15,935 nt of DNA from positions 1-15,935 of the forward strand of contig JAITPH010000009.1 of NCBI GenBank assembly GCA_031289515.1. The letters run 5' to 3'. The notes below the pieces were generated by a model, which worked only from the letters and a program-made list of their open reading frames with translations, did not search any database and was not told where the DNA came from. Positions 14,266-15,935 of the stretch are shown piece by piece (positions within the stretch are counted from its first letter, which is position 1; every line of letters begins with the position of its first letter). This DNA comes from Tannerella sp. (lineage in GTDB: Bacteria > Bacteroidota > Bacteroidia > Bacteroidales > Tannerellaceae). The position numbers and the translations under genes are program-made.

Positions 14266-15138
14266 ATGACCCGACTTGATGACATCATACAAAAAAACAT
14301 AGACTTGCTGCATCGCCGCGACGTTTACAAAATTATACCTCAAAAAGAAGGGCAATACCTTCCCAATATGATGAGGCTGGAAGAGATTATTTCTATTTTG
14401 AAGGATATTATCTTTCCCGGATTCTTTTTTGAAGCGGTGGCGCAAAGCGCTTATCTCGGTATTCAGATGGAGAAATTGAACGCGCTGCTTACCGAACAGA
14501 TAAAAAACGGACTGCATTTCTATTCCGACAGAGATCCCGAATTGTCGGGCGACACCGAAGCCGAAGACTTGTCGCTGTGCTTTCTCGAAAAAATACCTGA
14601 AATAAAGCGTATGCTCTGTACCGACGTACAGGCGATGCTCGACAACGACCCGGCTGCTAAAAGCGCTGCCGAAGTAATAATTTGCTATCCGAGCATTCAG
14701 GCAATGATTCATTATCGTGTTGCGCACGAATTATTGCTTTTAGGCATCCCGATTTTACCGCGTATCATCACCGAACTTGCTCATTCGGCAACAGGAATTG
14801 ATATACACCCCGGCGCACAGATAGACGAATATTTCAGCATCGATCACGGTACAGGCGTCGTGATAGGTGAAACAACTATAATCGGCAAGCACGTTAACCT
14901 GTACAAAGGCGTGACTTTGGGCGCCAAGAATTTTGTTTTGGACGAATGCGGCAATCCCCTGAACGTTCCCCGACATCCTATTATTGAAGATAATGTAGTG
15001 ATTTATTCCAATGCGACGGTACTTGGACGCATCACTATCGGACATGATTCCGTGATAGGCGGCAATGTATGGCTGACAAACAACGTTCCGCCATATTCTC
15101 GCGTAGTTCAACTAAAAGCCTCAAACAGCATTGAATAA
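14266..15138 (+). CDS. cysE: Serine O-acetyltransferase
   Basis: A 290-residue enzyme that makes O-acetylserine from serine and acetyl-CoA, the first step of cysteine synthesis. The N-terminal half is helical and carries the CTDVQAMLDNDPAAKSA segment typical of serine acetyltransferases. The C-terminal half is a left-handed beta helix with hexapeptide repeats, including HPGAQID, DHGTGVVIGET (catalytic His) and the RHPIIED loop. I start at ATG 14266, 8 nt after the regulator's stop. ATG 14245 is in the same frame, adds seven residues (MQKIAKT) and overlaps the regulator gene by 13 nt; either could be used. Close linkage to a PerR-like gene fits cysteine supply under oxidative stress, but such control is inference. 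Confidence 0.92.
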   Translation: MTRLDDIIQKNIDLLHRRDVYKIIPQKEGQYLPNMMRLEEIISILKDIIFPGFFFEAVAQSAYLGIQMEKLNALLTEQIKNGLHFYSDRDPELSGDTEAEDLSLCFLEKIPEIKRMLCTDVQAMLDNDPAAKSAAEVIICYPSIQAMIHYRVAHELLLLGIPILPRIITELAHSATGIDIHPGAQIDEYFSIDHGTGVVIGETTIIGKHVNLYKGVTLGAKNFVLDECGNPLNVPRHPIIEDNVVIYSNATVLGRITIGHDSVIGGNVWLTNNVPPYSRVVQLKASNSIE

Positions 15139-15140
15139 TT

Positions 15141-15515
15141 ATGCTGAAACTTGTATTCATAGGAATCGGCGGAGGCATAGGGAGTATATTTCGTTACCTC
15201 GCTTCCATCTGGACGGAAAAATTCTTCCAGTCCGATCATTATTGGGCTACTTTCGGCGTAAATATTACAGGTTGCTTACTAATAGGTTTTTTGTCCGGCT
15301 TATTCGACCGTAACATGAACGTGAGTCCCGAATGGAAATCACTGTTTATTACAGGCTTTTGCGGCGGATACACAACATTTTCCACTTTTTCAGCCGAAAA
15401 CCTGCGCTTACTCCAATCCGGTCACGTGTGGACAGCCGTAATTTATATCGCTGCCAGCATAATAGTCGGATTATTGGCCGTTTGGGTTGGGTTGTTGTTT
15501 TCAAGGTACTTTTAA
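15141..15515 (+). CDS. crcB: Fluoride ion channel CrcB (Fluc)
   Basis: A 124-residue, four-helix membrane protein that exports fluoride as a dual-topology dimer. Conserved features are GGGIGSIFRYL (residues 10-20), FGVNITG with Asn41 (residues 38-44), and GFCGGYTTFSTFS (residues 72-84) with the phenylalanines that line the fluoride path. Length and helix layout are normal. The start codon is 2 nt after the cysE stop, so it is almost certainly co-transcribed with the PerR-like gene and cysE. No fluoride riboswitch is visible before it, and with so little upstream space none is expected. No obvious terminator follows; the next element is the convergent tracrRNA-like gene. Confidence 0.93.
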   Translation: MLKLVFIGIGGGIGSIFRYLASIWTEKFFQSDHYWATFGVNITGCLLIGFLSGLFDRNMNVSPEWKSLFITGFCGGYTTFSTFSAENLRLLQSGHVWTAVIYIAASIIVGLLAVWVGLLFSRYF

Positions 15516-15631
15516 AATGAAAAGAACTCCCCGCCATCTTAAAAGAAATGCCAAGAAGATTCTATTCCTAACGTAATCCATAATCATCGCACCATTTTAA
15601 TGGCTTATTATCAGGCCGAATGGCTATCAAT

Positions 15632-15656
15632 AAAAAAGCGACAGTCGCCTGCCGCT
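15632..15656 (-). terminator. Rho-independent terminator of the tracrRNA-like gene
   Basis: AGCGGCAG and CTGTCGCT pair over 8 bp (one G-U) around a GCGA tetraloop, followed by five U at 15636-15632 on the minus strand. Confidence 0.85.
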
Positions 15657-15708
15657 CTAAATGTTTTCACAATGGAATAATCCTTATTGTGAATTGCTTT
15701 CAATTTAG
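15632..15708 (-). ncRNA. tracrRNA-like gene of a type II-C CRISPR-Cas9 locus
   Basis: Read on the minus strand from about 15708, the transcript opens with an anti-repeat (CTAAATTGAAAGCAATTCAC and on to 15686). Its complement, ATTGTGAATTGCTTTCAA, strongly resembles the start of Bacteroides type II-C CRISPR repeats. Next comes a hairpin of CACAAT (15691-15686) with ATTGTG (15673-15668) enclosing GGA-TTAT-TCC, then a linker (GAAAACATTTAG). It ends in an 8-bp stem with a GCGA tetraloop (15656-15637) and five U. It has a perfect promoter. The length of about 77 nt is normal for a processed or short tracrRNA. It lies 79 nt upstream of cas9 and is transcribed away from it. The exact 5' end and the pairing partner are inferred, since the array is outside the window. 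Confidence 0.8.
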
Positions 15709-15713
15709 TACCG

Positions 15714-15744
15714 CAAAGATACGAACTTTTTTTGTATTTTCAAA
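15714..15744 (-). promoter_or_regulatory. tracrRNA promoter
   Basis: On the minus strand, TTTG (15744-15741) is followed after 19 nt by TATCTTTG (15721-15714), a complete match to the Bacteroides consensus. Its -33 box lies on the cas9 side of the cas9 -33 box, so the two promoters overlap. Confidence 0.85.
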
Positions 15745-15761
15745 TATTATCATTACTTTTG
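15731..15761 (+). promoter_or_regulatory. cas9 promoter
   Basis: TTTG at 15731-15734 and TACTTTTG at 15754-15761 are 19 nt apart, with transcription expected near 15767. The leader would be only about 20 nt and A-rich, with no Shine-Dalgarno sequence. The element overlaps the tracrRNA promoter at 15731-15744. Confidence 0.8.
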
Positions 15762-15786
15762 TCAAAAAGTATTCAAAAAAAATGAT

Positions 15787-15935
15787 ATGAACAGAATTTT
15801 AGGACTTGATCTCGGGACCAACAGCATAGGCTGGGCGCTGGTTTCTGCAAATGAAAGCAATGAATTACAGGGAATAGAAGGCTTGGGTAGCCGGATTATT
15901 CCGATGGATGGCTATGTATCTACTTCATCTGGAAA
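15787..15935 (+). CDS. cas9: Cas9 nuclease, N-terminal fragment (type II-C)
   Basis: The first 49 residues of Cas9, the RNA-guided DNA nuclease of type II CRISPR systems, before the window ends. Residues 4-17 (ILGLDLGTNSIGWA) are the RuvC-I motif, with Asp8 as the catalytic aspartate. The following LGSRIIPMD segment is the next conserved strand in Bacteroidota Cas9 proteins. ATG 15787 is chosen because the earlier ATG at 15782 runs into TGA after two codons. The gene lies about 20 nt after its predicted transcription start. The subtype call rests on resemblance to Bacteroidota Cas9 and on the tracrRNA-like gene. HNH, PAM-interacting domain, cas1, cas2 and the array are outside the window. Confidence 0.9.
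   Translation, partial: MNRILGLDLGTNSIGWALVSANESNELQGIEGLGSRIIPMDGYVSTSSG

Noticed and set aside
15516..15631. Search for a crcB terminator or small gene before the tracrRNA-like gene
   Set aside because: Only a short direct repeat of AATGGCT (15599 and 15619) and a small CCATT/AATGG palindrome are present; no convincing terminator or coding frame.

Overview
The window looks like a chromosomal segment from a member of the Bacteroidota, most likely the order Bacteroidales. Three things point there. Six promoters fit the Bacteroides-type pattern TTTG (or TTG) - 19 or 20 nt - TAnnTTTG. Clear Shine-Dalgarno sites are scarce. Several gene families are typical of the group: a fimbrillin-like lipoprotein, an S46 dipeptidyl-peptidase, a six-domain S1 protein and a Bacteroidetes-style type II-C Cas9. 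I cannot name the genus.

Left part (1-2700). The tail of a surface protein is followed by a fimbrillin-like lipoprotein. Next comes a repeat island in which two identical 89-bp copies of a palindromic REP/MITE-like element bracket a RelE-type toxin-antitoxin operon that has its own promoter.

Middle, minus strand (2698-6830, read right to left). This is a run of membrane protein, PfkB/KDG-type sugar kinase, LarA-like nickel-pincer racemase/epimerase, Crp/Fnr regulator and small membrane protein. The kinase and LarA homologue suggest sugar-acid metabolism. The Crp/Fnr gene is out of frame at a run of ten G; nine G would restore a complete protein, so it is a candidate phase-variable regulator. 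rpsA (ribosomal protein S1) follows, with a strong terminator and a tandem repeat in its leader.

Right part, plus strand (8998-15515). A divergent promoter region separates rpsA from aqpZ (aquaporin), which overlaps a nitroreductase. An S46 dipeptidyl-peptidase with its own promoter follows, with a family 2 glycosyltransferase 9 nt behind. A PerR-like Fur regulator then leads a tight group with cysE (serine acetyltransferase) and crcB (fluoride channel).

Right edge (15516-15935). The first 49 codons of a type II-C cas9 run off the window. Just upstream, on the opposite strand, is a short tracrRNA-like gene with anti-repeat, hairpins and terminator. The two promoters face away from each other and their -33 boxes are interleaved, so polymerase probably cannot use both at once. 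The CRISPR array, cas1 and cas2 are not in the window and would be expected beyond the right edge.
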